Numbered from the stretch's first letter, positions 1 through 8,428 are shown. The stretch is 52,124 bases of DNA from Gemmatimonadota bacterium (GCA_003221895.1 QHUJ01000142.1:1-52124); one strand, 5' to 3'. Numbers and translations are program-made. Notes: generated by a model not told the origin, from the sequence alone.

Positions 1-1
1 C

Positions 2-817
2 GTGATGCTGCCGAACTACATGCAGACCCCGGGGCTCACGCAAAATTTCGGCGCGCAGGTGCGGCCGTTCCAGCTGCATGAGAAGGAAGGGTGGGAGCCG
101 TACGCAGAGGAAGTCCGCACCGCGATCGCCCCGGGCACCAAACTCGTCGTCGTCACCAACCCGCATAACCCGACGGGCCACGTCCTCTCGGGCGACCTGC
201 GCAAGGTCATTCTCGAGCGCGCCCAGGAGGTCGGCGCGTGGCTGCTCGCGGATGAGGTATACCAGGGCGCCGAGCGCGACGGCAAGACGACCCAGTCGTT
301 CTGGGGCAGCGGCTACGACAAGGTGATCGTGGTCAACGGCCTCTCGAAGGCCTACGGCCTCCCGGGACTGCGGATCGGCTGGATCGTGTCCCAGCCCGCG
401 TTCAGTCTGGAAGCGTGGGCGCGGCACGATTACACGACCATCGGCCCGTCGGGCGCTTCCGATCACCTCGCGTCAGTCGCGCTCGATCCGCGGGTGCGCG
501 ACAAGATCATCGACCGCACGCGCCGCATCCTCCACGCGAACTATCCCGTGATGGAAACGTGGCTGAAGGCGTTCGGCGACCTCTTCACCTGGCACCCGCC
601 GCACGCAGGCGCGATCTGCTGGGCACGGTATCGTGGCGCGATTCCGGCGACCGAGATCGTCGACAAGCTGCGCGCGCAGCACTCGGTCCTGCTCTGCCCC
701 GGCGAGCACTTCGGCATGCCCGGCTTCCTGCGCTTTGGCTACGGCGGCGAGCTGCAGCATCTCCAGGAAGCGCTCGCCGAAACGGAGCGCGGGCTGCGGC
801 GGCTGTTCAGCGACTGA
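2..817 (+). CDS. Class I/II PLP-dependent aminotransferase, 5' partial
   Basis: Cytoplasmic pyridoxal-phosphate enzyme expected to move an amino group between an amino acid and a 2-oxo acid. Visible are the NPHNPTG motif (about residue 53 of the visible part), the ADEVY segment whose Asp and Tyr contact the cofactor, and NGLSKAYGLPGLRIGW, where Lys116 should form the Schiff base and Arg124 belongs to the cofactor/substrate site. About 271 residues are visible where the family usually has 370-400, so roughly the first 100 lie to the left of the window; the first in-frame GTG is simply where the window begins. It precedes an ornithine cyclodeaminase-like gene and an aldehyde dehydrogenase on the same strand, so an amino-acid catabolic operon is likely. 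The amino acid cannot be told from sequence alone. Confidence 0.9.
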   Translation: MMLPNYMQTPGLTQNFGAQVRPFQLHEKEGWEPYAEEVRTAIAPGTKLVVVTNPHNPTGHVLSGDLRKVILERAQEVGAWLLADEVYQGAERDGKTTQSFWGSGYDKVIVVNGLSKAYGLPGLRIGWIVSQPAFSLEAWARHDYTTIGPSGASDHLASVALDPRVRDKIIDRTRRILHANYPVMETWLKAFGDLFTWHPPHAGAICWARYRGAIPATEIVDKLRAQHSVLLCPGEHFGMPGFLRFGYGGELQHLQEALAETERGLRRLFSD

Positions 818-859
818 CGTTCACGTTTCCCGTTCTCGTTTCCCCTTTCCCGTCCTTTC
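818..859 (+). other. Polypyrimidine spacer made of GTTTCCC-like units
   Basis: The 42 bases between the aminotransferase stop and the next GTG are almost entirely C and T on the coding strand, with repeated GTTTCCC / CTTTCCCG-like words. There is no purine-rich ribosome binding site, so the downstream gene must start by another route, for example coupling or a direct start. It looks like a small low-complexity insert rather than a structured element. Confidence 0.45.
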
Positions 860-1813
860 GTGAAAGTCATCCCGCTCGAAGCGTTTCGCGACAAGATCCC
901 GCTGGGCGTCGCAATCGCCGCCGTCGAGCGCGGCTTTCGCGCGCTCTGTCTCGGCGAGGCGACGCTCCCTGATCCGCTGGTAGCGGAGCTCAATGACCTG
1001 AGCGCCGAGGTCCACGTGAAGGGTGCCTACGTGAAAGGCGCGCGCCACGTCGTGCTCAAACTGGCGACCGGGTGGTACAAGAACCGCGAGCGCGGTCTCC
1101 CGTCCGGCGATGGTCTGTTTCTTTTGCTCGACGCCACTACGGGCGCACCCGCCCTGCTGCTCGCCGAGCACGGCTACCTCACCGATTTGCGCACCGCCGC
1201 TGCCGTCGGGCTCACGCTCAAATACCTCGCGGCCAAGCACGCGCGTACAGCGCTGCTCGTTGGCGCGGGTGCCGTCGCCAGGCTCTCGGCGCGGGCGATC
1301 ATCGCACAGTTACCGATCGAGACGTTGACCGTCTGGAATCGCACACCGGCGAACGCGGAAAGGCTGGTGCGCGACCTGACGGCAAGCGGGGTGGTCCAAG
1401 CCCGCGTCGCCGCGGCGCTCGAGCCGGAGGTCAAACGGCACCGCGTAATCGTGACGGCCACGGCGAGTACCACCCCATTGATCAAGGCGGCATGGGTCGC
1501 CACGGGGACCCATATCACGTCCGTCGGGACAGGGAGTCCGGAGAAAGTAGAGCTCGAGCCGGAGCTGCTCGCGAAAGCGGACAAGGTGATAGCCGATCGC
1601 GTCTTCCAGACGGCCCGCTACGGTAACCTCCATCATGCGATGGCGGCGGGCCTGTTCACGCCCGAACGGGTCTACGGTGAGGTCGGCGATCTGGCCGCGG
1701 GACGCCTCCCGGGCCGCGAGCAAGATGACGAGATTACGATTGCAGACCTGACCGGCGTCGGTGTTCAGGACGCCGCTATTGCCGCCACCGTAGTCGAGAG
1801 CCTCGATCTATGA
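860..1813 (+). CDS. Ornithine cyclodeaminase / mu-crystallin family protein
   Basis: NAD(P)-dependent family that includes ornithine cyclodeaminase, alanine dehydrogenase, ketimine reductases and lysine cyclodeaminase. The 317-residue length is typical. The N-terminal half carries the substrate-site segments VLKLATGWYKN (around residue 65) and LTDLRTAAAVGL (around 108); a Rossmann nucleotide loop GAGAVARLSARA begins near residue 135. The start is the GTG at 860; no better ATG lies nearby. The last codons overlap the next gene as ATGA, which argues for translational coupling with the aldehyde dehydrogenase. With the aminotransferase before it, a role in reducing or cyclising a cyclic imino acid (proline or pipecolate type chemistry) is an inference; the family is too broad for a specific substrate call. 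Confidence 0.88.
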   Translation: MKVIPLEAFRDKIPLGVAIAAVERGFRALCLGEATLPDPLVAELNDLSAEVHVKGAYVKGARHVVLKLATGWYKNRERGLPSGDGLFLLLDATTGAPALLLAEHGYLTDLRTAAAVGLTLKYLAAKHARTALLVGAGAVARLSARAIIAQLPIETLTVWNRTPANAERLVRDLTASGVVQARVAAALEPEVKRHRVIVTATASTTPLIKAAWVATGTHITSVGTGSPEKVELEPELLAKADKVIADRVFQTARYGNLHHAMAAGLFTPERVYGEVGDLAAGRLPGREQDDEITIADLTGVGVQDAAIAATVVESLDL

Positions 1814-3213
1814 CGACACAACAACAGCAGAGAGAACGCGAAACGGCTGTCATTCGCTCGCCGCAGGACGGGAGCGAGGTCGGAGTTGCCGCGCTGGCGG
1901 GGCCCGAGGAGGTGCGCGCGGCAATCGACGCGAATCTTCGAGCGGCACGCGCCTGCCGTGACATGCCAGCGTTCACGCGGGCGGCGGTGCTGCGCAAGGT
2001 CGCCGATGGCCTGGACGCGGCGCGCGCCGACTTCGCTCGGACGCTGGCGCTCGAAGCCGGGAAGCCGATCGCCCAAGCCAGGATCGAGCTCGACCGCGCG
2101 ATCTTCGTGTTCCGCGACGCGGCCGAGGAAGCCACCCGCATCGGCGGTGAGGTCCTCCCTGCCGACGTCGTTCCCGCCGGCACCGGACGCATCGCGCTGA
2201 CGCGGCGCTTCCCGCTGTCACCGATCGCCGCGATCACGCCGTTCAACTTTCCCGTGCTTCTCGCCGCGCACAAAATCGCGCCGGCGATGGCGTGCGGCGC
2301 CACCATCACGCTGAAACCGCCGCCGCAGGATCCGCTCACCACGCTGCGCCTCGGCGAGATCATCAAGACCTCCGGGTATCCCGAAGGAGCGGTCAATATC
2401 GTTCCGTGCCACGTCGAGGTCGCCCAGGTCCTCATCGAGGATCCGCGTGTCCGCCTTATCACGTTCACGGGCAGCGGCAAGGCCGGCTGGGCCATTCGGT
2501 CGAAGGCAGGGAGCAAGCGTGTGTTGCTCGAGTTGGGCGGCAATGCCGCCGTGATCATCGAATCGGATGCCGGCTTGTCGTGGGCCGCGGCCCGCTGTGC
2601 CATTGGCGGCTTTACCTACGCCGGCCAGTCGTGCATCTCGACCCAGCGCATTTTTGTGCATGAGCGCGTGTTCGATGCGTTCCTCGACCTGCTGCTGCAG
2701 CGCGTGCGTGAGCTGAAAGTGGGCGACGTCCTCGACGATCATACCGACGTGGGGCCGATGATCTCGGCGGATGCCGCGGAGCGCGTCGAGCGCTGGATCA
2801 GCGAGGCCGTCGCGGGAGGAGCGAAGATCGCGCTCGGCGGCAAACGCAACGGCCTCTTTCTCGAGCCGACCGTGCTGCTCCATACGACGGCCGAGATGAA
2901 GGTGAACTGCGAGGAGGTATTCGCGCCGCTGGTGACCGTCACGCCGTATCGCGAGTTGACTGAGGCCATCACCGCGGCGAACGCGTCGCCCTACGGCCTT
3001 CAGGCGGGCGTGTTCACTACCAACCTGCAGACGATGTTCCGGCTGCACGCCGAACTCGACGTCGGAGCGGTGAACGGCAACGACATTCCCGGCTTCCGCA
3101 TCGATCGGCTGCCCTACGGCGGGGCCAGGGCGTCCGGTCTGGGTCGCGAAGGCGTCCGCTACGCCATCGAGGAGATGACCGAGCGGCGCGTGTTGACGTT
3201 GAAGCTCGACTGA
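1810..3213 (+). CDS. NAD(P)-dependent aldehyde dehydrogenase
   Basis: Oxidises an aldehyde to a carboxylic acid in the cytoplasm. The catalytic set is complete: Asn146 in FNFP, Lys169 in LKP, the FTGSGKAG nucleotide segment near 219, Glu241 in ELGGNAA and the nucleophile Cys275 in GQSCIS. Length (467 residues) is normal for the superfamily. The start ATG overlaps the preceding stop by four bases (ATGA). Two residues of note: the usual FTGS(T/S)xVG loop is FTGSGKAGW, and the C-terminal part reads NGNDIPGFRIDRLPYGG, a pattern common in methylmalonate-semialdehyde and lactaldehyde-type dehydrogenases. Together with the two upstream genes it probably completes a short amino-acid degradation route; the substrate is not determined. 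Confidence 0.93.
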   Translation: MTTQQQQRERETAVIRSPQDGSEVGVAALAGPEEVRAAIDANLRAARACRDMPAFTRAAVLRKVADGLDAARADFARTLALEAGKPIAQARIELDRAIFVFRDAAEEATRIGGEVLPADVVPAGTGRIALTRRFPLSPIAAITPFNFPVLLAAHKIAPAMACGATITLKPPPQDPLTTLRLGEIIKTSGYPEGAVNIVPCHVEVAQVLIEDPRVRLITFTGSGKAGWAIRSKAGSKRVLLELGGNAAVIIESDAGLSWAAARCAIGGFTYAGQSCISTQRIFVHERVFDAFLDLLLQRVRELKVGDVLDDHTDVGPMISADAAERVERWISEAVAGGAKIALGGKRNGLFLEPTVLLHTTAEMKVNCEEVFAPLVTVTPYRELTEAITAANASPYGLQAGVFTTNLQTMFRLHAELDVGAVNGNDIPGFRIDRLPYGGARASGLGREGVRYAIEEMTERRVLTLKLD

Positions 3214-3216
3214 TCG

Positions 3217-4248
3217 CTAGACGATTGCCCGCAGCAAGAGGTAGCTGAGCCCGCCGATTCCGGCCGCGGCCGGGATTGTCGCGACCCACGCCCAGAGGAT
3301 TCGTCCCGCCACGCCCCAGCGGACCGCCGAGAACCGCTGGACCGCTCCGACGCCCGTGATCGCGCCGGTAATCGTGTGGGTGGTGCTCACCGGGATGCCG
3401 TAATGCGACGACACGAAGAGCGTGATCGCGCCGGCTGTCTCCGCACAGAAGCCCCCGAACGGCGTGAGTTTGGTGATGCGCTGCCCCATCGTCTTCACGA
3501 TGCGCCATCCGCCCGCCATCGTGCCCAATCCGATCGCCGCTCCGGCAGCGATGATGACCCACGTCGGGACGTAGTTTGCGTCCGTGAGGTGGAGCGCATG
3601 GATCGGGAAGTTCACAAATAAGGCCTGGCTGGAAACGAGCAGCGCGACGATGATGCCCATCGTCTTCTGCGCGTCGTTCGTGCCGTGCCCCAGGGAGTAG
3701 GCCGCCGCCGAGACAAGTTGGAGCACGCGAAAGGTTTTATCGACACGGCGCGGCAGTGATCGTCGCAGTGCCCAGGACAATGCCACGGTCAAGACGAGCG
3801 CGAGCAAAAAGCCCATGACCGGCGCAACGACGATGAAGACCAGCGTCTTCGTCCACCCGCCGGCGATGATGGCTGAGAACCCCGCTTTCGCGACAGCGGC
3901 GCCTGCGTACCCGCCAATCAGTGCGTGCGACGATGAGGTCGGCAGGCCCAGCCACCATGTCACGAGATCCCAGATGATCGCTCCCAGGAGCCCGGCAAGC
4001 ACCACGGTCGAATCGACGACGTTGATGTCGATCAGCCCTTTGCCGACGGTCTTCGCGATCGCCGTGCCGAATACGAACGCGGCAATGAAATTCCAAAATG
4101 CCGCCCAAATTACCGCCGCGCTCGGCGACAGCACGCGCGTGGACACGACCGTCGCAATCGAGTTCGCGGCGTCGTGAAAGCCGTTGATGAAGTCGAAAAT
4201 CAGAGCGACGACCAGAATCGCCAGGACGAACCAGACGGAGCCCGCCAT
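3217..4248 (-). CDS. pit: PiT family inorganic phosphate transporter
   Basis: Inner-membrane proton- or cation-coupled phosphate permease. The two PHO4 family signatures are present: GFHDAANSIATVV near the N terminus and AYSLGHGTNDAQKTMG in the C-terminal half, each embedded in strongly hydrophobic helices (about eight to ten in 343 residues). The start chosen is the ATG at 4248, whose bases overlap the TGA of the upstream gene (ATGA); a longer reading upstream is low-complexity and hydrophilic and adds nothing to the family. The PhoU-like gene before it is the usual partner of low-affinity Pit systems. No Pho-box-like repeat was recognised. Confidence 0.93.
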   Translation of the reverse strand: MAGSVWFVLAILVVALIFDFINGFHDAANSIATVVSTRVLSPSAAVIWAAFWNFIAAFVFGTAIAKTVGKGLIDINVVDSTVVLAGLLGAIIWDLVTWWLGLPTSSSHALIGGYAGAAVAKAGFSAIIAGGWTKTLVFIVVAPVMGFLLALVLTVALSWALRRSLPRRVDKTFRVLQLVSAAAYSLGHGTNDAQKTMGIIVALLVSSQALFVNFPIHALHLTDANYVPTWVIIAAGAAIGLGTMAGGWRIVKTMGQRITKLTPFGGFCAETAGAITLFVSSHYGIPVSTTHTITGAITGVGAVQRFSAVRWGVAGRILWAWVATIPAAAGIGGLSYLLLRAIV

Positions 4249-4862
4249 CAGGCGTGTTTGATCGTGATGGACTCGACCACGTTGGCGACGTCCTCGGCCT
4301 GGTCGAGCGTGCCCTCCAGGTTGTCGTAGATCTCCTTCCACTTGATCAGCTCGATCGCGTCGCGCTCTTTCTCGAAGAGCTGGCCGAGCGACTCGTGGTA
4401 GATCGCGTCGCCTTCTTCCTCAAGCTGCTTGGCCTCGACGCAGTACTTGATGACGTCGTCGCCCTTCTTGAGCCGGCTCACCGCCTCCGCCAGGACCGCG
4501 ACCATGCGCTGCAACACTTCGACCATGCGCAGGACGCCCGGTGGCGCCTGCCCCAGGCGGAAGATCTGCGCCCGGCGGGCGGTGCCATCCATCGCATCCA
4601 TCACGTCATCGAGGTCGGAGGCGAGCTGGTGAATGTCCTCGCGGTCGAGCGGCGTAATGAATGTGCGGTCCAGACGATTCACGACTTCGTGCGTGACCTG
4701 ATCGGCCTCGTGCTCCAGCCGCTTGAGCGCTTCGATGTGCGGGGTGCGGCGGTCCGCCGGAGCTTCAAACAACTTCCGCAAGAATTCGGCTGCTTCCTTA
4801 TTGCGATTGGCAACTTCGGTGAAGAGGTCGAAAAACTCCTCTTCGCGCGGCAGGAGACGCAC
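4248..4862 (-). CDS. DUF47 / PhoU-like phosphate transport accessory protein
   Basis: A 204-residue all-helical protein of the DUF47 (PhoU-like) family, which accompanies PiT permeases and modulates phosphate uptake. Typical features are the N-terminal segment MRLLPREEEFFDLF, the charged helix with EHEADQVTHEVV and the metal-binding-like segment FITPLDREDIHQLASDLDDVMD, and a C-terminal repeat of the same three-helix pattern (LEEEGDAIYHESL). It is the first gene of a two-gene operon and its stop codon overlaps the start of the permease. It faces the amino-acid permease across a 66-base divergent gap. Confidence 0.93.
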   Translation of the reverse strand: MRLLPREEEFFDLFTEVANRNKEAAEFLRKLFEAPADRRTPHIEALKRLEHEADQVTHEVVNRLDRTFITPLDREDIHQLASDLDDVMDAMDGTARRAQIFRLGQAPPGVLRMVEVLQRMVAVLAEAVSRLKKGDDVIKYCVEAKQLEEEGDAIYHESLGQLFEKERDAIELIKWKEIYDNLEGTLDQAEDVANVVESITIKHA

Positions 4863-4928
4863 GGGATCCCCTCAGAGAGGTGGCCGCAAAAGATAGCGGC
4901 GCTCCGCAATGATCACTAGGTTAGCCGC

Positions 4929-6371
4929 ATGACTGCTACCCCGATGCAACGTCAGCCGGTCGAGTTCGTCCGTGCCATTTCCCGGCTCGACGCGACCGCG
5001 CTCGTGGTTGGATCGATGATCGGATCGGGCATCTTCATCGTGTCGGCCGATATCCTGCGCCAGGTCCACTCGCCAGGCCTGTTGCTCGTGACCTGGCTGC
5101 TCTCGGGCGTCATGACGCTGCTGGGCGCGCTCTCGTATGGGGAGCTCGCCGCCATGTTCCCCAAGGCAGGGGGCCAGTACGTGTACCTGCGCGAAGGGAT
5201 TTCACCGCTCTTCGGCTACCTGTACGGCTGGACGCTGTTCGTCGTCATCCAGACCGGAACGATCGCCGCCGTGGCGGTCGCGTTCGCGCGCTTCACCTCG
5301 GTGCTCTGGCCCTGGCTCACGCCGGACGTCCCGCTCGGCACAACGGTGCACTTCCCGCAACCCATCGGCGACATCATCGTCGGATTCTCGCGCCAGCGGA
5401 TCTTCGCCATCGCATCGATCGTGCTGCTGACATGGATCAACGTGCGCGGCGTGCGGACGGCGGCGTTCATCCAGACTTCACTCACGGCGATCAAGACGGC
5501 GGCGCTCGCGGCTCTGATCTTGCTCGGGTTGACGATCGGCCGGAACGCCGCGGCGATCACCGCGAACTTCGGACCGAACTTCTGGGCCGGCGGAGCCCTG
5601 ACGCTGGCCATTCTTCCCGTGGTCGGCGCCGCGATGGTCGGCTCGCTGTTTTCGATGGATGCCTGGAATAACGTCGGGTTTGCGTCGGGCGAGCTCAAGA
5701 ATCCCGAAAAGGACTTGCCCTTTGCCATGGCCGCGGGCGTGCTGACCGTGACGACGTTGTACGTGCTGGCCAACGTCGCCTACCTCAACGTGCTGCCGGC
5801 GGATGCGATCGCGCATGCGCCGCAGGACCGCGTCGGGACCGCCGCAATGCAGGCCATGTTCGGCCCGGCGGGCCTCTACATGATGGCCATCGCGATCATG
5901 ATTTCGACGTTCGGGTGCAACAACGGTCTGATTCTGTCGGGTGCGCGCGTGTACTACGCGATGGCACGGGACAACCTGTTCTTCAAGTCCGCGGCGGCGC
6001 TGCATCCAACCTACAGGACCCCGGCCCTCGCCCTCGTCGTGCAAGCGGTGTGGACGTGCGTGTTGTGTCTCTCGGGCACCTATGGTCAGCTGCTCAACTT
6101 CGTAATCTTCGCGGCGGTCGTCTTCTACACGGTTACGGCAATCGGACTGTTCCGGCTGCGCACGAAGCGTCCTGAGCTGCCGCGGCCGGTGCGCGCGCCC
6201 GGCTACCCGATCCTGCCGGCGCTGTACGTCGTCCTGACAGGATTGATCGCGGTCGATCTGGTGATTCAGCCGGCGACACGCACGTATTCGATGCTGGGCC
6301 TGCTGTTCGTGCTGATCGGCGTGCCGGTGTACTACCTGTGGCGGCGTAAGGTGGCGCCGCAGGCGGGATGA
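4929..6371 (+). CDS. APC superfamily amino-acid permease
   Basis: Cytoplasmic-membrane amino-acid transporter of 480 residues with about twelve hydrophobic segments. The first helix holds the glycine-rich substrate loop GSMIGSGIF (near residue 30), and KAGGQYVYLREG follows helix 2, both standard in the LAT/CAT-like branch. The segment SMDAWNNVGFASGELKNPEKDLPFA is the conserved helix 6-7 region. The nearest possible promoter element is a TAGGTT hexamer ending six bases before the ATG, so the transcript may be leaderless. Substrate is unknown; its position next to an amino-acid catabolic cluster fits uptake of an amino acid. Confidence 0.93.
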   Translation: MTATPMQRQPVEFVRAISRLDATALVVGSMIGSGIFIVSADILRQVHSPGLLLVTWLLSGVMTLLGALSYGELAAMFPKAGGQYVYLREGISPLFGYLYGWTLFVVIQTGTIAAVAVAFARFTSVLWPWLTPDVPLGTTVHFPQPIGDIIVGFSRQRIFAIASIVLLTWINVRGVRTAAFIQTSLTAIKTAALAALILLGLTIGRNAAAITANFGPNFWAGGALTLAILPVVGAAMVGSLFSMDAWNNVGFASGELKNPEKDLPFAMAAGVLTVTTLYVLANVAYLNVLPADAIAHAPQDRVGTAAMQAMFGPAGLYMMAIAIMISTFGCNNGLILSGARVYYAMARDNLFFKSAAALHPTYRTPALALVVQAVWTCVLCLSGTYGQLLNFVIFAAVVFYTVTAIGLFRLRTKRPELPRPVRAPGYPILPALYVVLTGLIAVDLVIQPATRTYSMLGLLFVLIGVPVYYLWRRKVAPQAG

Positions 6372-6462
6372 CGTCGGCGGCGCCGGCGTACGCGTTTTGG
6401 CCGGCTGGTAAGACCGCTTAGCTGCAATGGCTCAGGCTGACTTGCGGGCGCTGCAGGATTCT

Positions 6463-6487
6463 GGTATTTCATACCCGAAGAAATACC
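6463..6487. promoter_or_regulatory. Inverted repeat upstream of the zinc-ribbon gene
   Basis: GGTATTTC (6463-6470) is matched perfectly by GAAATACC (6480-6487) across a 9-base spacer. The first five bases can also pair with ATACC at 6471-6475, so two alternative hairpins exclude each other. The element ends nine bases before the ATG at 6497. It may be an operator or a leader switch; the AT-rich arms stand out in a GC-rich region. The rest of the 125-base gap after the permease shows nothing else recognisable. Confidence 0.4.
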
Positions 6488-6496
6488 GAAACAACC

Positions 6497-6649
6497 ATGA
6501 ATCCGCCGGACATCAAACCGCGCCCACCGCGGCTTCCGCAGCCGCCGTCTGCCGGCACGCCGCCGCCGTGCCCGGAGTGCAGAGCCCCGCTTGCAGCGCA
6601 GTCCGGTTGTCTCGTTTGCCCGCATTGCGGCTGGTCGCGCTGTGGCTAG
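6497..6649 (+). CDS. Small zinc-ribbon protein (NrdJ C-terminal-like)
   Basis: A 50-residue reading frame starting at ATG 6497 and ending at TAG 6647-6649. The first 24 residues are Pro-rich (PRPPRLPQPPS); the rest is a compact zinc ribbon: CPEC (Cys25, Cys28), then GCLVCPHCGWSRCG with Cys38, Cys41, Cys44 and Cys49. This pattern, including GC-x2-C-x2-CG-x-S-x-C, resembles the C-terminal zinc ribbon of B12-dependent ribonucleotide reductase (NrdJ) detached from its enzyme. Such ribbons bind zinc and often nucleic acid or a partner protein. It overlaps the probable GTG start (6642) of the radical SAM gene, so the two may be translationally coupled. The partner and function are unknown; the call rests on the Cys pattern. 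Confidence 0.7.
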   Translation: MNPPDIKPRPPRLPQPPSAGTPPPCPECRAPLAAQSGCLVCPHCGWSRCG

Positions 6650-7748
6650 CTACGCGGACGGACGGTCTGAAGGCCGCGCGGTCCGAGCGCCACAGCCCGA
6701 GATTCAAGTCCCGCTCTTGCCGGCCGACAGGCCGTCGGGCCGTCCGCCCGTGGTCTTAGATGAACGCCTCCGCGGCACTCGCTTCGTCGCGATCACGCCT
6801 AACCGGGTTCTCAACCCGCCCAGCGCAACCGGGATGGACTACTGGTCGCTCAATCCCTATGTCGGCTGCGAGTTCGGCTGCAGCTACTGCTACGCGCGGT
6901 ACACGCACCGCTACGTCGTCGAGCGAGCGCACGATGCCGGCAAACTGACCGACGCCGAGTTTGCGGACTACCGCGGCGAGCACGGGTGGGAAGCCTTCGA
7001 AACACGAATTTTCGTGAAGGAGCAGGTCGTGGGCGCGCTCGACGCCGATCTCAAGCGCGTGCCGATGGGCGAATGCATCGTCATCGGCACAGCGACCGAT
7101 CCTTATCAACCCGCCGAGCGACGATTTCGAGTGACGCGCGCCGTGCTGAAACGGCTGACGCGCTGCGAAGGCCTCTCGTTCGGCATCATCACGAAGAGCC
7201 CGCTGATCGCACGCGACAGTGATCTGCTGTTGCGACTGCAGGAACGCAATGAGCTGCAGATTCACATCTCCCTCATCACGGCGGATGCACGACTCGCGCG
7301 GAAGCTGGAGGCGCGATCGCCGGTTCCGGGTGCGCGTCTGCGCGCGCTGCGGAAGCTCGTGGATGCCGGCGTGAACGCGGGCCTGATCGTGGCACCCGTA
7401 CTACCGGGAATCACCGACGACGTTGCGCACCTCGACGCGTTGTTCGCCGCGGCGCGCTCCGCGGGAGCGGATTTTGTCCACGCGGGCGCGTTGCGCCTGT
7501 ACGCCGCGGTGAGAGACCGCTTCCTGCCGGTGCTCGGCGAACATTTTCCTGACCTGGTGCCGCGCTATCAACGCGCGTACGCCCGGCAGGCCGGTGCGCC
7601 TAAGGAGTATGCCCGCGCGCTGTCGCGCCGCATCGAGAAGCTGCGGAAGAAACATGGATTCAAGAACCACACCGGGATGATCGACCGCTACCGGCCGGCC
7701 AAGATGCCCGTGCAGGGCGAGCTGGAGTTGCGGGGAAGCTTGCCCTAG
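6642..7748 (+). CDS. SPL/Rv2578c-type radical SAM protein
   Basis: Radical S-adenosylmethionine enzyme related to the spore photoproduct lyase-like/Rv2578c group, of unknown substrate. NPYVGCEFGCSYCYAR gives the [4Fe-4S] motif Cys76-x3-Cys80-x2-Cys83, followed by RYTHRYV and by a TIM-barrel with GTATDPYQPAE and LSFGIITKS. Three starts are possible: TTG 6591, GTG 6642 (overlapping the zinc-ribbon stop) and GTG 6750. The 6642 start is preferred because of the overlap, but residues about 5-37 are encoded by octamer mini-repeats, so the true N terminus could be at 6750. The last four bases overlap the convergent lipoprotein gene. Family members sit near DNA repair genes in some genomes, and imuB/dnaE2 lie about 2 kb away. 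Confidence 0.85.
   Translation: MASYADGRSEGRAVRAPQPEIQVPLLPADRPSGRPPVVLDERLRGTRFVAITPNRVLNPPSATGMDYWSLNPYVGCEFGCSYCYARYTHRYVVERAHDAGKLTDAEFADYRGEHGWEAFETRIFVKEQVVGALDADLKRVPMGECIVIGTATDPYQPAERRFRVTRAVLKRLTRCEGLSFGIITKSPLIARDSDLLLRLQERNELQIHISLITADARLARKLEARSPVPGARLRALRKLVDAGVNAGLIVAPVLPGITDDVAHLDALFAAARSAGADFVHAGALRLYAAVRDRFLPVLGEHFPDLVPRYQRAYARQAGAPKEYARALSRRIEKLRKKHGFKNHTGMIDRYRPAKMPVQGELELRGSLP
6654..6751. repeat. Two blocks of the CMGRCCGT octamer mini-repeat
   Basis: 6654-6685 is four degenerate octamers in reverse orientation (GCGGACGG, ACGGTCTG, AAGGCCGC, GCGGTCCG). 6720-6751 is four octamers in forward orientation (CCGGCCGA, CAGGCCGT, CGGGCCGT, CCGCCCGT). Each block is 32 bp. They lie between the zinc-ribbon stop and the conserved part of the radical SAM gene. 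The same unit recurs at 9933, 10814 and 11007. Confidence 0.6.
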
Positions 7749-8428
7749 CTGCGGGACTCAAGGTGGAAGACGCGTGTCTGGCCGCACACCGGCGCTGCCA
7801 CATCGTAGATGTAGCCGCGCACAAACGCGGATGAGAGTCCCGCCGTGTCGGCCTGGTCCTCGAGCACGAGCCCCGAGTCTGGATCGTAAAGCCCGAGCGG
7901 CAGGATGCGGGCGCAGCCTAATGTGTCTCGCTGCAAATTCACGTCCCCCGCGGCCCGGCGACGAGACTCGTCCGCGCCTGCCGTTCGCACGATCACGTCG
8001 CCGAATGTGCGCACCGGGATGCTCGTCGGCGCGGCGAAGGTAAAGACGAATGCCGCGGCCCGCATCTCATACGTGCTTGCGGCGAGACCAGGCGCAGTGC
8101 CCGCCGTGTCGAGCGCGCCGGCGAGCAGGGCGGGCGAGGCCGATGGCGAAGCACGGTCCATCAAGCACTCGACATTGTCTTTGCTGACCAGGTAGTAAGG
8201 CTCAAACGTTACGGCTGACTGATCGGCGGACATTCCCGCGTAGAAGCGTGGCGGACCCAGCGAGGACACACCCCAGACCACGAGTCGAGTGCGGAACGGC
8301 TGACCGGCGTTGACCTCGGCGGGCCACTCCATCCACTGCACGGTCACGGGGCTGAACGTTGTTTGCGTGCCGTGATCACACGCCGCAAACAGACCGAGAC
8401 ACAAGGTCGCGAACATGGCAGAGCGCAT
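7745..8428 (-). CDS. Hypothetical lipoprotein
   Basis: 227 residues with a short lipoprotein-like signal peptide, LCLGLFAAC with Cys17 as the expected lipidated residue, so probably anchored in the outer or inner membrane. The body is predicted mostly beta: a segment rich in VTVQWMEWPAEVNAGQPF resembles an Ig-like or fibronectin-like strand pattern, and two Cys pairs (near residues 108 and 173, and VCGQ near the end) could form disulphides. No family was recognised. It lies 37 bases downstream of the DUF72 gene on the same strand and its stop overlaps the radical SAM stop on the other strand. Confidence 0.75.
   Translation of the reverse strand: MRSAMFATLCLGLFAACDHGTQTTFSPVTVQWMEWPAEVNAGQPFRTRLVVWGVSSLGPPRFYAGMSADQSAVTFEPYYLVSKDNVECLMDRASPSASPALLAGALDTAGTAPGLAASTYEMRAAAFVFTFAAPTSIPVRTFGDVIVRTAGADESRRRAAGDVNLQRDTLGCARILPLGLYDPDSGLVLEDQADTAGLSSAFVRGYIYDVAAPVCGQTRVFHLESRS

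Noticed and set aside
4863-4928. Riboswitch before the amino-acid permease
   Set aside because: The gap is only 66 bases and shows no conserved aptamer pattern.
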